Source of the DNA: Molanna angustata
Lineage: Eukaryota > Arthropoda > Insecta > Trichoptera > Molannidae
NCBI GenBank assembly: GCA_963576475.1
Contig: OY754981.1
Location: forward strand, 18,876,570-18,940,569
Direction of reading: 5' to 3'
DNA length: 64,000 nucleotides
The notes under the pieces were generated by a model, which was not told the DNA's origin, made no database searches, and saw only the letters and a program-made list of their open reading frames with translations. The translations under genes were made by a program, and so were the position numbers. Below, in pieces: positions 36,156-47,405 of this stretch (the stretch's first letter is position 1; the number at the start of each line of letters is the position of its first letter).

Positions 36156-38209
36156 TTACTGTATAACTTCCACCCGCAACATAATGATTATAATATATAT
36201 ACATATCAAATAGACACTGCACCTTCCGTACACTGTATAGTGTAGTGTAGGTAGGAAACTGTATACCTACATACATACTTACTATATTATGTTCTTCCTA
36301 TGTATAACTTTTATGCGCAGAAATATTTGGGCATTCATGCCTGTGTCTGTGCTCAATTAAATACAATAAAATACCTGTTTTCTCAGATTTTTTATCAATA
36401 ACTCAAAACTTTTAAGGCTTAGAAACATTAATGTTTTTTGTTTAAGATAGGTATTTTATAAATCTAAACATCGGCTCGATACGTTTTCACAAAATGTTCT
36501 CACTTTTTTGTAAAATCAAATAAACCATAGTATTTTATGTAATGCTCGATTCAAATACACTAACTTGGGCGCACACGATTGTAATCTTTAAGGACGTTCA
36601 TTCTCATACAATAGTTTGCATTTGACCTGCCTACATTGCCTTACCCTGCCCCTTAAGGGACAAATTAAAAAAATATATTTATAAATTTTAAATAACAGTC
36701 ACGAATGGAAGGGTGTATATAGTAATGCAATGAATGTATGTTAAAATATAAGTTTGGTTCTCTCTAACTACCCCAATAATCGCGACAGGAAATAACTTGA
36801 TGGCAGTTATATTATACAATGTTGTTGTCCGTCTGAACTTATGTAACATAAATGATGATCTGATGTTACATAAAAATGTAGGTATCAATATTTTTTCAAC
36901 TCGATTCCATACACTTTTATTAAAGTTATAAAACATGTTTGAATGATACTAACGCTTATTATAATAGGAATATCTCGGCGGATTCTTTATTTTCCATTTT
37001 TGGCACAGACGGCAACTGTATAAAAACATCGACTTGCAACTAAAGAGGATGCCTTCGTGACTGTACTTGTGTCTTATCCAATTAATGGTGAATTGTAAAC
37101 ACTTTTTAACTCCTGTTATATTTATCTATTCCTACTAGAGAAAACATTTATACACCAGGACATTTTTCTGTAATGACTAGTTTAGTAATGTGTATAAATG
37201 AGATAATCGTATTGTATTGATACTACAGTGACATTTTATATGTAGCCACGTTATATGAAAGCAAAACTCTCTACAAAAATGGTATATTTGGACAAATTCT
37301 AACAATATCACCAAGAAAGAGCACACACACTACAGTATGCATTGAGTGAAAAAGAGATCATATAATAATAGACACACTGCAGACATATTTTCTCTTTTAC
37401 TCCAGTGCAATCACATCATAATTATTATCTCTCATACCAAATAATGACTGTGAAAGAGACGAACATATATTACATACTAGCTTTTATGTCCCGCCGTTGG
37501 CCAAGAATGTAAAATTGTGAAAGAAAAAGCAATCGTTTTTATAATATTGTCACCCAATTATTTTGCAATATCAGACTATGAAAAGTGGTTTGAAATTTGA
37601 TTGAGTTTAAGTATTGTAAAATGTTCAAGTGATGGCCACAACCCATTCTTTTTTATATATTATACAATTTCTGCTCGCATGGACTATGCGTAATGGTTTT
37701 AAATATGACTGTTTATCAACGTTGTAAAGAGATTGGTTTGGCCACAACCCCCATTTTTAAATATTATCATCGAAAACAAATTGTAATGTGTACCTATTGA
37801 AAATTTAGTAATTTTCGATGTTGGGATGTGGTTAAAATTTGATTAAACAAACGTAGGTACTGAAAAGATCTAGTATTGGTCACATCCCATTCGTTTTTAT
37901 ATTTTTTCATCAAGTGTGCATTATATTTTTGCTCAATTTGACTGAAAGTCTTCACTAAAGAAAAGAAGAAGACTTGAACTATAGTAAATAGTTTTTAATT
38001 TGAATATAAATGTTGTGAAGAGTTCAGTAATGGCCACAACCCCCATTCTTTAAATATTAGGTGTTGAAAATTATTCAAAATAGGATGATATAAATGGTTT
38101 AAATTTAATTAAACAAAAGTATTGAAAAGATTCTAGTGCAGGTTATATCGTCACATCCCATATCCCATTCATTTCATATGTATTTTCATCAAGTGTGCAT
38201 ATCGTTAAT

Positions 38210-38715
38210 AATATTTCTGCACAATAGACTATTAGACTTAAAACTAACCCAAAAGACTAAATAAAAAAGAGAAAAATAAGTATAAGACTATAAGAAATAG
38301 TTTGTATAAAAAACTATTCCAATGGTCTACATAAAATAAGTAAAAATACATATACCTAATAGAAGAATTAGACTATTGGAAATAGATTGTATAAAAGCTC
38401 ACCCAAAGGTCTACAAAAAAGAAGAAGAAGAATATTTAGACTATTGGAAATAGTTTGTATAAATACTGACCAAAAGGTCTACATAAAAGAAAATGAATAA
38501 GACTATTGGAAATAGTTTGTATTAAAACTCTCCCAAAAGTCTACGTACTTAAATGAAGAAGAATAATAATTAGACTAAAGGAAATAATTTTTATAAAAAA
38601 ATGACCCAAATGTATACATAAAAGAAGAAGAAGATGAATTAGACAATAGGAAATAGTTTGTATAAAAACTGCCCTAAAGGTCTACATAAAATTAAGAAAA
38701 AAAAGAATTAGACTC
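38210..38715 (-). repeat. ~58-bp tandem array in the right copy
   Basis: Reverse complement of the unit at 31905-33125: AGACTATTGGAAATAGTTTG, TATAAAAACTGACCC, AAAGGTCTACATAAAA and an AGAAGAAG run, about eight or nine copies. Confidence 0.8.
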
Positions 38716-38716
38716 C

Positions 38717-38890
38717 AGGACCCGCCGCTTCAGACCCTTCAGTACCTCCCGTCCCTTTAATCCCTCATTACGTCCCTTCCCATCAGGCCCTTCAGTACCT
38801 TCCGTCCCTTCAGGCAGTTTTATACCTCCCGTCCCTTCAGGCCCTTTAGTGCCTCCCTTCCCTTCATTACATCCCGTCCCATCAGTCGGT
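38717..38890 (+). repeat. GC-rich ~27-bp minisatellite
   Basis: Six or so diverged units of CCCTTCAGTACCTCCCGTC with alternating CATTACGTCCCTTCCCATCAGG. It has no counterpart in the left Helitron-like copy. Strand asymmetry is marked: the plus strand is nearly free of G. Confidence 0.75.
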
Positions 38891-38891
38891 T

Positions 38892-39515
38892 AAGAAAAGT
38901 TTAAATCCAGAAACCATCCTGGAAGAACCGCGAAGAGATGAAAGAACCTTCTTTTCCCAGGATGCTCTACTTAATAGGTAAAATGACTAAATACACGAAG
39001 AAGAAGAAAAAAGTTTAAACCCAGATACCTGCGAAGAGATGGAAGGACAGTTGGACCTTCTTCTCCCAGGATTCTCCAACTTCATAGGTAAAATGAGCAA
39101 AAATACACGATGAAGAAGAAGAAGAAGAAATAAGTTTAAATCCAGATACCTGCGAAGAGATGGAAGGAAAATTGGACATTCTTCTCCCAGGTTAGTCCAC
39201 CTTCAAAGGTAAAATGACCAAATAGACGATGAAGAAGAAGAAGAAAAAAGTTTAAATCCAGAAACCTGCGAAGAGATGGAAGGAAAATTGGACCTTCATC
39301 TCCCAGGATAGTTCATCTTCATAGGTAAGATGACCAAGTACACGTTGAAGAAAAAAGTTTATATGCAGAACCCGTCCTGGAAGACCTGTGAAGAGATGGA
39401 GGGACAGTCGGACCTTCTTTTCCCAGGATACTCCCCCTTCATAGGAAAAACGACCAAATACACGAAGAAGAAGAAGAATAAGAAAAAAGTTTAAATCCAA
39501 AAACCATCCTGGGCA
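38892..39515 (+). repeat. ~106-132-bp tandem array
   Basis: Units start at AAAGTTTAAATCCAG near 38895, 39008, 39131, 39246, 39353 and 39484. Each contains CTGCGAAGAGATGGAAGGA, GGACCTTCTTCTCCCAGGAT, ATAGGTAAAATGACCAAATA and an AGAAGAAG run. The array accounts for the 91-codon minus-strand open frame at 39252-39527, which is not a gene. Confidence 0.8.
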
Positions 39516-40474
39516 TACGCTCGACAATTCACCAAAGTTTCATTATAATCGGACAAACGGTTGATAAATAAATAAATAAAATAATTTTCCTATAGGAAAT
39601 CAGTATAGGTATATTATTGTTGATTTGTAAGTAAAAAGTATTAGGTAGGTACCTACCTACAACAACCTTCTAAATAAATTCGATTCCTAACAAATTTTAT
39701 TTGAATATCACATTCTTTCTGTAGCCATGGAAACGATTCGAACACGTAAGTAATATCGAATGGTTCGGATACATTTTTTGAATATGTAGGTACCTACATT
39801 GGTTTGTTCGATGCCATAAAAATGAAAATTGTCAGAAAAATCAAATATTATTTACAAATTATGCAATTTTATTATGCCTATATCTTTACTAATAATAAAC
39901 ACATTTTTACAATATATGTCTTAAAACTTGCTGTAATGTCTTGTGTTTCATTTTATTATTTCATAATTACATTTATTTCAAAGGTTTATTATTTTCAATA
40001 ACATATTCATTCGGTAGGAAAATGAAATATTGTATGAAAAGATATTAAAATGGCGGCGTTTATGTACAAAACGCTTACTTTAAAAATAAGTTAAACATTA
40101 TAATTATACAAAATATTCACCATGTTTTTCACTTAAACGCTAAGTTATACTTGAAAATATATTTTCTTCGTGTAAATACGTACTTCTAACTTTTAAACTA
40201 ACAGATATTTGCGTGCAAAATGTACACTTTTTTGACAGATACGACTTGGAAAATTTTGTATGAAAAAAATAATTATTGAAATATTTTTAAAATTCAGCAT
40301 TTTTATCGCATTATTTTTAGCGTGACACTGCATCAGGTATACAGGTACACGTTCGCACATAAATTAGATTTTTAGATGCTCTTGGTTTTTCAGAAGGCGT
40401 GAGACAAACACACACACACACACATACACACACACAAACACTAACATTTTGATTGCTTTATTACTTTAGATTAT

Positions 40475-40555
40475 ATATTCGGCAGAATGCCGGCCAATCC
40501 TTCCACCACCGGAGCACCAACCAATATGATGGTGTTCCGGACACGGAAAGTAAGT
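40475..40555 (+). mobile_element. LINE family L 3' end, short fragment
   Basis: GGCAGAATGCCGGCC is followed by GTTCCGGACACGGAAAGTAAGTAAGTAA, the same 3' end and AAGT tail as at 17255-17275 and 62150-62171. Only the last ~80 bp are present, beside the end of the right Helitron-like copy. Confidence 0.5.
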
Positions 40556-41525
40556 AAGTAATGTTCTTTATATCTATAGGTAATTTGTTAAACATTTGTA
40601 GGGCAAAAAAACCAAATTGGTGATGTGATAGGGTTGTATTGACTAAGTTGGGAATGCTGAGGTTCGTGACATGTAAACTTGTTGGGTTAATACTGTTTAA
40701 AACTGCATCTGCATGTTTAGCGAATAGTTGACGGATTTTAAGAATACTATACTCCTCAAAGATACGGTTAGAAGGAAATCTAATTGGATAGTGGTTTATT
40801 ATTTTTATAAACTTTTGGGCAATATGTAGCCTTTCAATGAGAGCTTTAGCGCATCCACCCCAGGCTAAGATTCCATAAGACAATAATATGGACTGACATA
40901 GTGCGAAATATATTGATTTTATTATGTTTTTATTTAAGATGTTTCGGATTGACCGAAGATGTAGGTATCCTAATTTTCGTGTCCGTGAGATCAGGATATT
41001 TACATGGTGATCCCATCTGAATTGTTTGTCAAGAAATAGCCCAAGATATTTAATTTGTTATTTTTTTGACAAAATTTTTAACATCTCAATAGTCGGAGCT
41101 GGAATGTTATAGAAGAACCAGGAACTCTAGGCGCCTACAGAGTACCTGGTTCTTCTATGATATTCCAACTTAGTCTCTATTGAGTTGTTAAATAGTTTGT
41201 CAAAAAAATATCATTTGACTCCCGACAGGGAAGAAATCCAATGTTTGCGTAGGTTTGCTTATATGCATTTAAAAAAAATATTCGATATTTAATTTGCATG
41301 ACTCGTTCTAGTTTTGCACAACATGTATTGCTATTTGAATTATTATGTAAATACACACTTTTGACAGGGGGTTGTCAACCTCTTGAGTTTAAACTAAAGG
41401 AGATGTTAGCATTTAGAGTAAGAAGGTTAAGATCAAGCCATTTTATATTTTTTTGTAATACTACAAAAGCTAGTTCAAAAGTTTTATCCCATAATGGCCT
41501 AATCCAAGATGAAAATGAAGGCGAA
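40556..41525 (-). pseudogene. Minus-strand LINE fragment split by a family D element
   Basis: Reading leftward, frames give ELAFVVLQKNIKWLDLNLLT, then IKYLGLFLDKQFRWDHHV and SYGILAWGGCAKALIERLHI. Next come KFIKIINHYPIRFPS, LKIRQLFAKHADAVL and FGFFALQMFNKLPIDIK. This is the connection and C-terminal region after the RT palm in CR1/Jockey-type LINEs. The part from 40556 to about 40883 is one open frame of over 100 codons. A family D element with 13-bp direct repeats interrupts it at 41057-41283, right at the KYLG motif. The catalytic region is absent. Confidence 0.7.
41057..41283. mobile_element. Family D inverted-repeat element, copy 2, with 13-bp duplication
   Basis: GATATTTAATTTG occurs on each side (41044-41056 and 41284-41296). 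Excising the insert rejoins the LINE frame. The arms carry TGACAAAATTTTTAACATCTC and its complement, with a central near-perfect hairpin in the AGAAGAACCAGGAACTC/GAGTACCTGGTTCTTCT segment. The right part (ACTCCCGACAGGGAAGAAATCC to an A-run) matches the flank of copy 1. A 13-bp duplication is unusual for a DNA MITE and would suit a retroposed sequence. Confidence 0.75.
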
Positions 41526-41529
41526 TATT

Positions 41530-42165
41530 AATCTTTTTATTTATTTACAATAATCTTAGTTTCTTATCGTGTTATACAATGTAATGCTTTGCCACACATA
41601 CTATAAAATCATGGTCGGTATTTATTACGACTGTAATGTTTACTGTTGGTAATATAAATAGTGACAAGACCAACATAGCAAAATATTGAATCTCGGCTAA
41701 TTTTCCAATTGATTTCATCTGCGTGGCCCATCAAGGAGGAAACATTCCCTCGAACAAATATTTATTTAGGGGAGATTTATTTGTGTGCGCCTTCAATATT
41801 ATTATTTATTGGTTCGGACCATTGACAGTTATCCCGACAAATTTATCGAGGTTTATTTACAAAAAAAAAAACTAAATTACTTCCTTGCGCCCGTTGTGGG
41901 GATGAAATAAATGCGGAATCAGGAAATTGACACAAAAACTGACTTAAAAATGTATACTGTTGTACACATCACAGTAATACTAGTGATGTTATTTTAGGTT
42001 AGTACATATAAACATAATCTTCAAATAAAAAAAAAAAGACTAAAGCGGTATAACAACTGTATATAACCTTTGTGTTAACCTGTTTAATAACTCTCAATCG
42101 ACACTCCTTCCCTATACTTTCACACATCCCACAACCTCAATCTTCCTTTTTACTTTGTTGCTGTG
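41530..42165. other. Non-coding sequence
   Basis: No gene, repeat or RNA is recognised. Confidence 0.4.
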
Positions 42166-43455
42166 ATTTTTTTTTTTTTTTTATTTGTAACATAAGAAAT
42201 AATATACAGGTACACATCAAAGTTTAACAATACAATATTTTTACAAAAAAAAAAGATCCTTAAGAACTAGATGCGAAATGTAAACTGCTTCACTAGGTTA
42301 AAAACCTGTTCTGAAGCAGCTTATAATTATATAGGTATATTGTTTAGGTGTGCGTGTGTGTCATTGTATGTTAACGTAGAGTTGTTTATTTATCACTGTC
42401 TTGTCTGTTTTTTTTATCCACTTCTTTAATCCACATTTAAAGCTGTTTATATTTGTATTTTTCTTCAATTCAATTGGAAGCAAATTGAAAATTTTTACTC
42501 CAAGGAAATGAAAATTTCTTTGTCCATAAGTCGATTTGGTTCTCGGTATCTGTATATTTGCTTGTCTAGTCTGCCTAGTCTGACGTGTAGTTTGGGTCGA
42601 TTGGAAGTCGTTAAGGTGTGAATAGATATAAGTGCAAATGTTTTTAGCATATAACTGTGGTATGTCTAGGATGTCAAGTTTTTTGAATAGTTCGGCTGAG
42701 GGTGTGCGAATAGGTACATTAAATATTATTTTCAAAACGGATTTTTGGGCTTTAACTATTGAATCTATATTTGTTCTGTAAGTGCCACCCCACCCTGTAA
42801 TACCATATTCTACTATTGATTGGTAAAGTGAATAGTACATTAATTTAATGACAGATTTCGGTAAAACATTTCTGATGGAGCGAAAAATGAAATTAATTTT
42901 TTTTAATTTCATGCTTAAAATTGAGATATGGGGTTTCCATTTTAAACATTGGTCAATTGTTATTCCCAAGTATTTCGTTTGTCTAGTTTTTTTTATTTCA
43001 GTACATATACAGTTACTTTGTTGGTCTTTGCAGTCATGAATTTTCAGTGGTCTATTTTCATTTGGTTGTCCCTGGTCCGTTTTGGTAAAAGTTATGTATA
43101 CTGTTTTGTCATTGTTAAATGTAAGTGTGTTACAGTTTAGCCAGTTTTTAATAAGATGCATCCCACTTTCTGCTTTTTTGTAAGTAGATTCCCAGTTTTT
43201 ATCGCTAAATAACAACACAGTGTCATCTACAAAACTTATGATTTGTCCTCCTATATTCATATTGCATAGGTCGTTCATGTAGATGAGGAATAAGATAGGA
43301 CCAAGTATGCTTCCTTGAGGTATTCCGTAGTTTATATTGGAAGGCGAACTCAGAGTGTCTTGAATTTTGACTAGTTGTTTTCGGTTTGTCATATAGCATT
43401 TCAATAATTTTACATTTAATAATGTTACGTGTTTGTTTTTGTTATACATTTAATA
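42166..43455 (-). mobile_element. 5'-truncated CR1/Jockey-type LINE with poly(A) tail
   Basis: The minus-strand copy has its RT reading frame at 43449-42361, a ~175-bp 3' UTR and a terminal A-run (T-run at 42168-42182 on the plus strand). The 5' boundary is close to 43455, where homology to LINE protein ends. No clear target duplication was found. Confidence 0.75.
42361..43449 (-). CDS. LINE reverse transcriptase fragment, open frame of 362 codons
   Basis: The open frame holds the second half of an RT. Residues 45-55 read YGIPQGSILGP (fingers/palm motif) and about 75-83 read ISFVDDTVL with both catalytic aspartates. About 157-167 is TKYLGITIDQC, and near 210 SIVEYGITGWGG. The thumb/C-terminal part continues with QKSVLKIIFNVPIRTPS and ends FNLLPIELKKN...FK. 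The order is that of CR1/Jockey-type LINEs, close to the fragment at 40556-41525. Motifs upstream of PQG and the endonuclease are missing, so the product could not mobilise alone. That the frame is fully open argues for a relatively recent insertion. The methionine used is only the first in the frame, not a proven start. Confidence 0.8.
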   Translation of the reverse strand: MYNKNKHVTLLNVKLLKCYMTNRKQLVKIQDTLSSPSNINYGIPQGSILGPILFLIYMNDLCNMNIGGQIISFVDDTVLLFSDKNWESTYKKAESGMHLIKNWLNCNTLTFNNDKTVYITFTKTDQGQPNENRPLKIHDCKDQQSNCICTEIKKTRQTKYLGITIDQCLKWKPHISILSMKLKKINFIFRSIRNVLPKSVIKLMYYSLYQSIVEYGITGWGGTYRTNIDSIVKAQKSVLKIIFNVPIRTPSAELFKKLDILDIPQLYAKNICTYIYSHLNDFQSTQTTRQTRQTRQANIQIPRTKSTYGQRNFHFLGVKIFNLLPIELKKNTNINSFKCGLKKWIKKTDKTVINKQLYVNIQ

Positions 43456-43484
43456 ATGTACCAACCACTACACTATTTATGGCA

Positions 43485-43795
43485 TCGCGTTGGTTTGGTT
43501 GGTTAGAAGAAATTGCTTTATAGCAACAAATCCGCAATTGCACACATAATATTGTACACGAAGTAAAATAAATATTTTTTTACAAAATTATTATCACTCC
43601 ATAAAAACGTAGATAGTATTTTTTTTTGAAACACACATCAATAACATAGGTGAAATAATACGAAACATAAATTATATATGTTAAAGCGGTTTCTACAAAT
43701 ATTTGAAACATAACAGATAGTTGGTTGGAAGAAATTTCCTCATGACAATAAGTCCGCTAGTGTGCAGTATATTTGTTTATATCATGTAAAAAACT
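43485..43795 (+). mobile_element. Two CR1-like 3'-end fragments
   Basis: TTGGTTGGTTAGAAGAAATTGC...AGCAACAAATCC (43493-43530) and GTTGGTTGGAAGAAATTTCC...GACAATAAGTCCGC (43720-43756) match the 3' end at 55604-55640. Each is followed by a GTACA-type motif and AAATAAA. The intervening sequence is AT-rich. Confidence 0.5.
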
Positions 43796-44520
43796 GTTAA
43801 ATAAACAAATAAAATATTTAAAAAGTAGGTAAGATGAAAACATAAACACTATAAAGCAGGAATTAGAAATGGCAAAAAAAGGATGGATAGGGAGGAGTAA
43901 GTCACATACATATATAATTAAATAAACACTTTTACCCTGTGCAAGTGGCGAGTATATTACCCTGATGATTTTTTTTTCAACTAACTGCAGTAAACAGTCT
44001 TTCATGTTCGGAGATGAAATACATTTTGAACTTATAAATTGCGTAAAAAAATAAGAGAGAGAACAAAAAATTATTTTGTAATATAAGATCAATGATGATT
44101 AATGATGTACATACTATTGATCTAATATATGGGTGACATCTGTTGAGTGATTTCAATAATGTCCAATACTGACCGATACGTGACAACTCACCCTCAGAAA
44201 CATGACATCAATTTGGATAAAAAATTGCACCAACAAAACAAATGACAATAAAATGACATTGGAGTATTGTGTATTGGAAGATTAATAAAAAACACATCTA
44301 TGTAGGTAGATATATTATATCTATGGCTCTTGAGTTTTTACTAGAAAAAATCTTTATAACAATAAGTGTGGTCAATTAAATTAAATTAAATGAAGAAAAT
44401 ACTACACACCGACAAAGCCATTATCGATATTTGGCAACAAAGATCCTAAATTTAGTTGGAAAAGATATAAAGAACATACATTTAATAGAAAATACAAGAC
44501 TTAAACATACAATATGTACA
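43796..44520. other. Non-coding sequence
   Basis: No gene or repeat is recognised. Minus-strand open frames of 69-111 codons here are low-complexity and lack motifs. Confidence 0.35.
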
Positions 44521-44655
44521 AACATGGTTATATAACAAAGGGATCAACTATTGTCAGCAAATTCTCAATTCATAACAACATACATACAATACAAACATGG
44601 TTATATAACAAAGGGATCAACTATTGTCAGCAAATTCTCAATTCATAGCAACATA
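44519..44655 (+). repeat. 73-bp tandem duplication
   Basis: AACATGGTTATATAACAAAG begins at 44521 and again at 44594, with about 60 bp nearly identical. The 60-codon frame across it is a repeat artefact. Confidence 0.85.
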
Positions 44656-44974
44656 CACGACAAAACTACTAACATAGGACTCAATAAGTGGACCATGGAC
44701 TACACAATCATTCTATATAACAGCTTACAATGACTTAAGTAATTAATATTATGTAACAAGTCTATCACCTCGGAACAGGCCTGGCCTAGTGAGGTGTTCC
44801 AAACCAAACCAATTTATTTGTTATCTTGCTTATATAAAATTATGTAAATTTTGGTATATGTTATAAAACAAATGCTGCCATTAACATCCTGAAAGAAGAG
44901 TGTATTTTTTTTCATATCAAAGTTATATTATGTTGTAAACTTCATGTAAACGGATATACGATCCTCTGATTGCA

Positions 44975-45150
44975 GATATACTCTTCTTCTGCTTTAGTTA
45001 GGACTGTGTCCTGTTATTCTCGGAGGCCTGCTCTTGTGAAGTGGACGTCCAGCTATCCTTCCATCGTTTGGGTGGTCTTCCAGGGGGTCTGCCATTTGTT
45101 ATCTCCCCATCCGCTGCCATCCTCACCACTCGATCCGATATACGAAAATA
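44975..45150 (-). pseudogene. RTE-type LINE C-terminal fragment
   Basis: On the minus strand the codons read SDRVVRMAADGEITNGRP followed by PGRPPKRWKDSWTS, the basic G-R-P-P-(G/K)-R-P-x-x-R-W segment of RTE-type proteins. The end (plus-strand CTCTTCTTCTGC near 44979) is the complement of a GAAGAAG tail. The plus-strand frame at 44970-45158 is a shadow. Confidence 0.6.
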
Positions 45151-45589
45151 TTATTTGAACTTATTTTCAAAACAAAAAGTTCAAATAGACAAAATATGAG
45201 ACATTAGAAAGCATTTTCCTACATTCTTAGCTTCTCCCACCACCCTCTCTGCATTTGTGGACAAAATCCACCACTATTCAGGGTTCTTATTATCAAATCG
45301 TCGACATCTGCTGTCGTATTCTTTTACAGAAAAAAGCAGCCTTTATTCTATGACATAAATTTGGCAGTCGCTGGCTCTTTGTCTATAGCACTTAGGTTTC
45401 CAATATCCTGAATCCTTTTATTCATTAAACACGCACCCAATAACAAGTTGCCTCCAATAATATTCTGAAGTCAATGACAGTCTACGAATGTTAATTTCTA
45501 TTTGCATTTGTCGTTTGTTCCTTTTGCACAACGGTGCCAAGATTGCAAATTTAGACCTACTTTTCGTGCTATGAATTTTTGTCGCTCAC

Positions 45590-46370
45590 TTAGCTCACAG
45601 TCCTAATATTGGGGTTAGGTTATGGCCATATGGGCCTAGACAGAAGTTGGGAGTGGCCGCTGCCCCAACTAAGAATTATGAGCAAAAGGTCGGTGCCCCC
45701 TTCAATTCTTACTTATGGAAGAGCAGGGCAGACGGCGCAATGTCTTGATCGACGGTGACTCGTCACACACGGCAAGAATTCAGCCCGCATCACTCACTCG
45801 GCGTGAAAAATGAAGAACTCAAAGTACTGTCAACGTGGTGAGGTTCCTGTAAATCGTCTACACGAGTACTAAAGAGTGGAGGAGCCCCCCATCATGTCCC
45901 GCTCGGTGGTAGCTCTCCATGCTGATGAGATGGTGTAGCCGACATCGCGCTTGGTGTGGGAATCTAAGAACTGAAATTACTGTCAATGCGTGGTGAAGGT
46001 TCGCTGCCGAGTCTTAGTGTTAGTGGTATGAAATATGCTTGATGGTAGGTTCTTGTTTTGTCCGACGAGCAGCCGCTCCGGGGATGAAAGGAGCTACAAC
46101 TTCTAAATCGTTCCCTATGGGGTGGAGTAGGAGACTGCAAAATGCTGTTAAGTTTTGGAATATTTCACTGTCTTTATTTTCGAAAAATCATACTAATAAA
46201 CAGCACGCTGTTGTAGAGCTTCTCGAGTCAATCCATGAAGACATATTGTTAACATTAGCTTCAGCTACATATTTCTTTGTGGCAAATTTTAACCAATACC
46301 TTTCACGAGTGTTTGTTTTATCAAATAAGTTATTTATTTATTATAATTCTATTAGTCCTTGAATTTGTTC
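45590..46370. other. Unassigned GC-moderate block
   Basis: Composition is more balanced than its surroundings, and two half-similar segments occur: AAGAACTCAAAGTACTGTCAA near 45811 and AAGAACTGAAATTACTGTCAA near 45966, each followed by GTGGTGA.GTTC. The plus frame at 46039-46362 (107 codons) has no recognisable domain. It could be part of an unrecognised element. Confidence 0.3.
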
Positions 46371-47400
46371 TGTAAAACGTTTCGTTTGTGGCGAATGAAA
46401 ACCTCTGGACTCGGTTGAAACGATCGGAAGTAAGAACAACGAATCGTTGGTTTGTTGATTTCTGACCATTTCTATAAATCAGCTTCGTTAAGGTAAATAA
46501 CAAGAGATCTCTCAAAAAATAATAAGCATCGGTCGTATCTGTCACCCGTTGTGTGGTTATATCAGTCAAGATAAGTGGCAATTTGTTCACATTTCTACAG
46601 GAAAGGCACACAACTATCTACTAACTACCTACTTGAATTTCAAATTTATATCATCGGACATAATATTATAAATAAAGCGAATCAAAATACTTGTATAAAT
46701 GAATTAAAATTTATTGACATATAGATAAAGAATAAATGATATATGTTTTCACATTATGAAGTTATTTTTTGATGTTGATCAAACGACCTTTAAACCACAT
46801 AAAAAAATCTTGAAATAGAAATTGCAAATTTAACGATACCTAATAAAAATAATAATAAATTATTTTTGCTCAGCTTGTACCCTAATGGATCATTGGTGAG
46901 GGCCGTGTGTTGCTGATGTTGGTATTGTTTTAGTTACAGAAAATTTCCAGCAATCTTGTCGGGTAACAACGAATAAGGAGCATTGTAGCAATGGTTAAAA
47001 AACAACAAAATAATCAGCAAAAACTACACTTACGAGACACAATATATTTCGATACTAAGAAACGATAAAAAAATATTGTTTTGGGCATAACACCTTGCCA
47101 TTTCATATTCTGGATAACCGATATAATGTTCCCAAGTTTCTGGTAAGAGCGTTTGTTGCGAATATGCAGTTTTAATTTGATGACAGACCTACATCGACAC
47201 GCACTTTTAATTTGATGACATGGACACGCACTTTGAACTAATTTTGATAGTGATATCGTTGTTGTCTTGACCGCAACATCAACTGAATTTGTATCTAAGC
47301 ACGTACGTACCTTACAATGTGGCCATATGGGTTTAGCTTTTCTATAAATTACTAGTAAATAAGCTTATATTTTCTAGTAAGATAAGTGTAGTAGGTACAT
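46371..47400. other. Non-coding sequence
   Basis: No gene or repeat is recognised. Confidence 0.4.
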
Positions 47401-47405
47401 AAAGA

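Larger units (their letters stand above)
35101..37476. other. Spacer between the two Helitron-like copies
   Basis: This is unique AT-rich sequence apart from the Harbinger-like element at 35454-36155. No gene is recognised. Frames at 35214-35417 and 36688-36936 (minus) have no motif and odd composition. Confidence 0.45.
37477..40470 (-). mobile_element. Helitron-like non-autonomous repeat, right copy
   Basis: On the minus strand it starts TCTAAAGTAATAAAGC at 40470 preceded by A, and ends AAAAGCTAG at 37477 followed by T, exactly like the left copy. It is 2994 bp long. It pairs with the left copy at 39600-40395 (91 per cent or so by eye over the shared 65-codon frame), in the ~58-bp array and in the 3' part. 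It lacks the left copy's insertions but has its own minisatellites at 38717-39515. Confidence 0.55.

Noticed and set aside
39252..39527. 91-codon minus-strand frame with repeated SWE.KV..S.HLF
   Set aside because: It reads through the ~118-bp tandem array and is not a gene.
30916..40470. A single giant foldback transposon
   Set aside because: Each arm has its own matching pair of different ends and A/T flanks, which two separate insertions explain better; kept as an alternative in the feature text.
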